A stretch of 8,435 nt of DNA from Gemmatimonadota bacterium (GTDB lineage: Bacteria; Gemmatimonadota; Gemmatimonadetes; Longimicrobiales; Gaopeijiaceae). The notes below the pieces were generated by a model. The model was not told the DNA's origin and made no database searches. It saw only the letters and a list, made by a program, of their open reading frames with translations. Within the stretch, counting starts at the first letter, position 1, and every line of letters starts with the position of its first letter. The translations under genes were made by a program, and so were the position numbers. Positions 8,020 through 8,435 of the stretch are shown piece by piece. Location of the stretch: contig PCCM01000142.1 in the NCBI GenBank assembly GCA_002731735.1, positions 1 through 8,435 of the forward strand. The letters run 5' to 3'.

Positions 8020-8049
8020 TTGACCCACAGGACCTGATCCGCCTATCTT
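8020..8049 (+). promoter_or_regulatory. Sigma-70-like promoter candidate
   Basis: TTGACC at 8020-8025 and TATCTT at 8044-8049 are separated by 18 bp, a good housekeeping-sigma arrangement. An unusually AT-rich stretch for this GC-rich window (about 7994-8015) lies just upstream and could act as an UP element. Two 8-bp palindromes, AAACGTTT (7989-7996) and AACGCGTT (8014-8021), flank that stretch, and the second overlaps the -35 box. The expected transcription start is near 8056, leaving about 40 nt of leader before the GTG at 8099. Confidence 0.5.
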
Positions 8050-8098
8050 CGACCTTGAGTGATAGTGCGTTGAGTCCCGTCCCATATGGAAAGGGAGC

Positions 8099-8396
8099 GT
8101 GGTCCGGTCCGCGATGGCCGTGCTGGCATTGGCAATTTTCCCCAGTTTGGTGGCCGGCCAGGAGCCCGTCCTATGGGCTGAGGGAAGTGGTGATCCTCGA
8201 CGTGGGCTCACTGGACGGTGTCGACATCGGAGACGAATACGTGGCTTTCTTCGGCGATGGGTCGACGGAGGAAATTGTTGGACGAATTAGGGTTGTGTTG
8301 ACCGAAGAAGAGACGTCCTCGGCCAGAATCGTTACAGTTGAGGAACCTTTGTTCGTAGCCGGCACTACCGTATACCTGGATCGGAAGATGAGGTAG
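8099..8396 (+). pseudogene. Small secreted protein gene with apparent frame disruption
   Basis: The GTG at 8099, preceded by GGAAAGGGAG (8088-8097, close to the start), opens a frame reading MVRSAMAVLALAIFPSLVAG then QEP: a textbook signal peptide (Arg in the n-region, hydrophobic core, V-A-G before the likely cleavage). After WAE (ending 8182) this frame turns Arg/Gly-rich and stops at 8290. The frame one base ahead instead reads EVVILDVGSLDGVDIGDEYV, then VGRIRVVLTEEETSSARIV and ends VYLDRKMR, stop TAG 8394-8396: a plausible small beta-rich domain. Skipping one base in the GGG at 8182-8184 would join them into 98 aa. The continuous frame back to TTG 8055 gives 113 aa, but its first 40 residues look like an out-of-frame reading of the signal peptide, and TTG lies at or before the predicted transcription start. 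Either a sequencing indel or a real lesion, perhaps an internal deletion in a larger gene. Function unknown; the GSxDGVxxGD pattern resembles domains of some envelope proteins. Confidence 0.55.
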
Positions 8397-8435
8397 GAAA
8401 GGGTAGGCGCCGAGGCATCCACATGAAGTAGCCGC

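Noticed and set aside
7994..8050. tRNA-like stretch (TAGTTTAATGGTAAAA resembles a D-arm)
   Set aside because: No matching acceptor stem, anticodon arm or GGTTCGA-type T-arm follows at the right distance; the downstream bases fit a promoter better.
8055..8396. Continuous 113-codon frame from TTG 8055
   Set aside because: The first 40 residues are W/P/S-rich and look like the shifted reading of the signal peptide; TTG lies at the predicted transcription start. Only the C-terminal part is believed.
8397..8435. Possible start of a next gene (ATG at 8423)
   Set aside because: The ATG is followed by AAG and then TAG; nothing codes in the remaining bases.

Overview
The window carries about 8 kb of GC-rich bacterial chromosome. 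All recognisable genes lie on the plus strand and are nearly all housekeeping: the 3' part of secA, a complete bifunctional (p)ppGpp synthetase/hydrolase (rel), a complete uvrB, then tsaE, tsaB and rimI. After a probable new promoter comes a small secreted protein gene whose reading frame looks broken. I see no mobile element, CRISPR array, rRNA or complete tRNA. The protein style and the small secreted protein with a GSxDGVxxGD motif would fit Gemmatimonadota or a neighbouring phylum. That assignment is an impression from motifs, not a measurement.

Layout. Bases 2-1789 hold the C-terminal 595 residues of SecA, ending in an intact zinc-binding tail. A 171-bp spacer (1790-1960) follows with palindromes and a short GC-rich hairpin. 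Rel (1961-4159) has intact HD hydrolase, synthetase, TGS, CC/zinc-finger and ACT regions. A 53-bp gap with a 15-nt imperfect direct repeat leads to UvrB (4213-6201). TsaE starts 7 nt after uvrB, and TsaB and RimI each overlap the preceding stop (ATGA and GTGA). uvrB-tsaE-tsaB-rimI therefore looks like one transcript with translational coupling, possibly starting at rel. The spacer 7959-8098 holds an AT-rich stretch and a TTGACC/TATCTT promoter candidate. The last gene (8099-8396) starts with a signal peptide in one frame and continues as a plausible folded domain in another. Bases 8397-8435 hold nothing I can identify.

How the genes relate. TsaE and TsaB belong to the machinery that makes N6-threonylcarbamoyladenosine (t6A) on ANN-decoding tRNAs. 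RimI is an N-acetyltransferase commonly found beside tsaB. Rel senses uncharged tRNA on the ribosome and sets (p)ppGpp levels. The block therefore groups translation quality and starvation signalling with nucleotide excision repair (UvrB).

I do not find a clearly new biological system. The most useful leads are the frame-disrupted secreted protein at the end, the RFHD variant of the Rel RxKD motif, the direct repeat before uvrB, and a glycine/histidine-rich insertion in TsaB.
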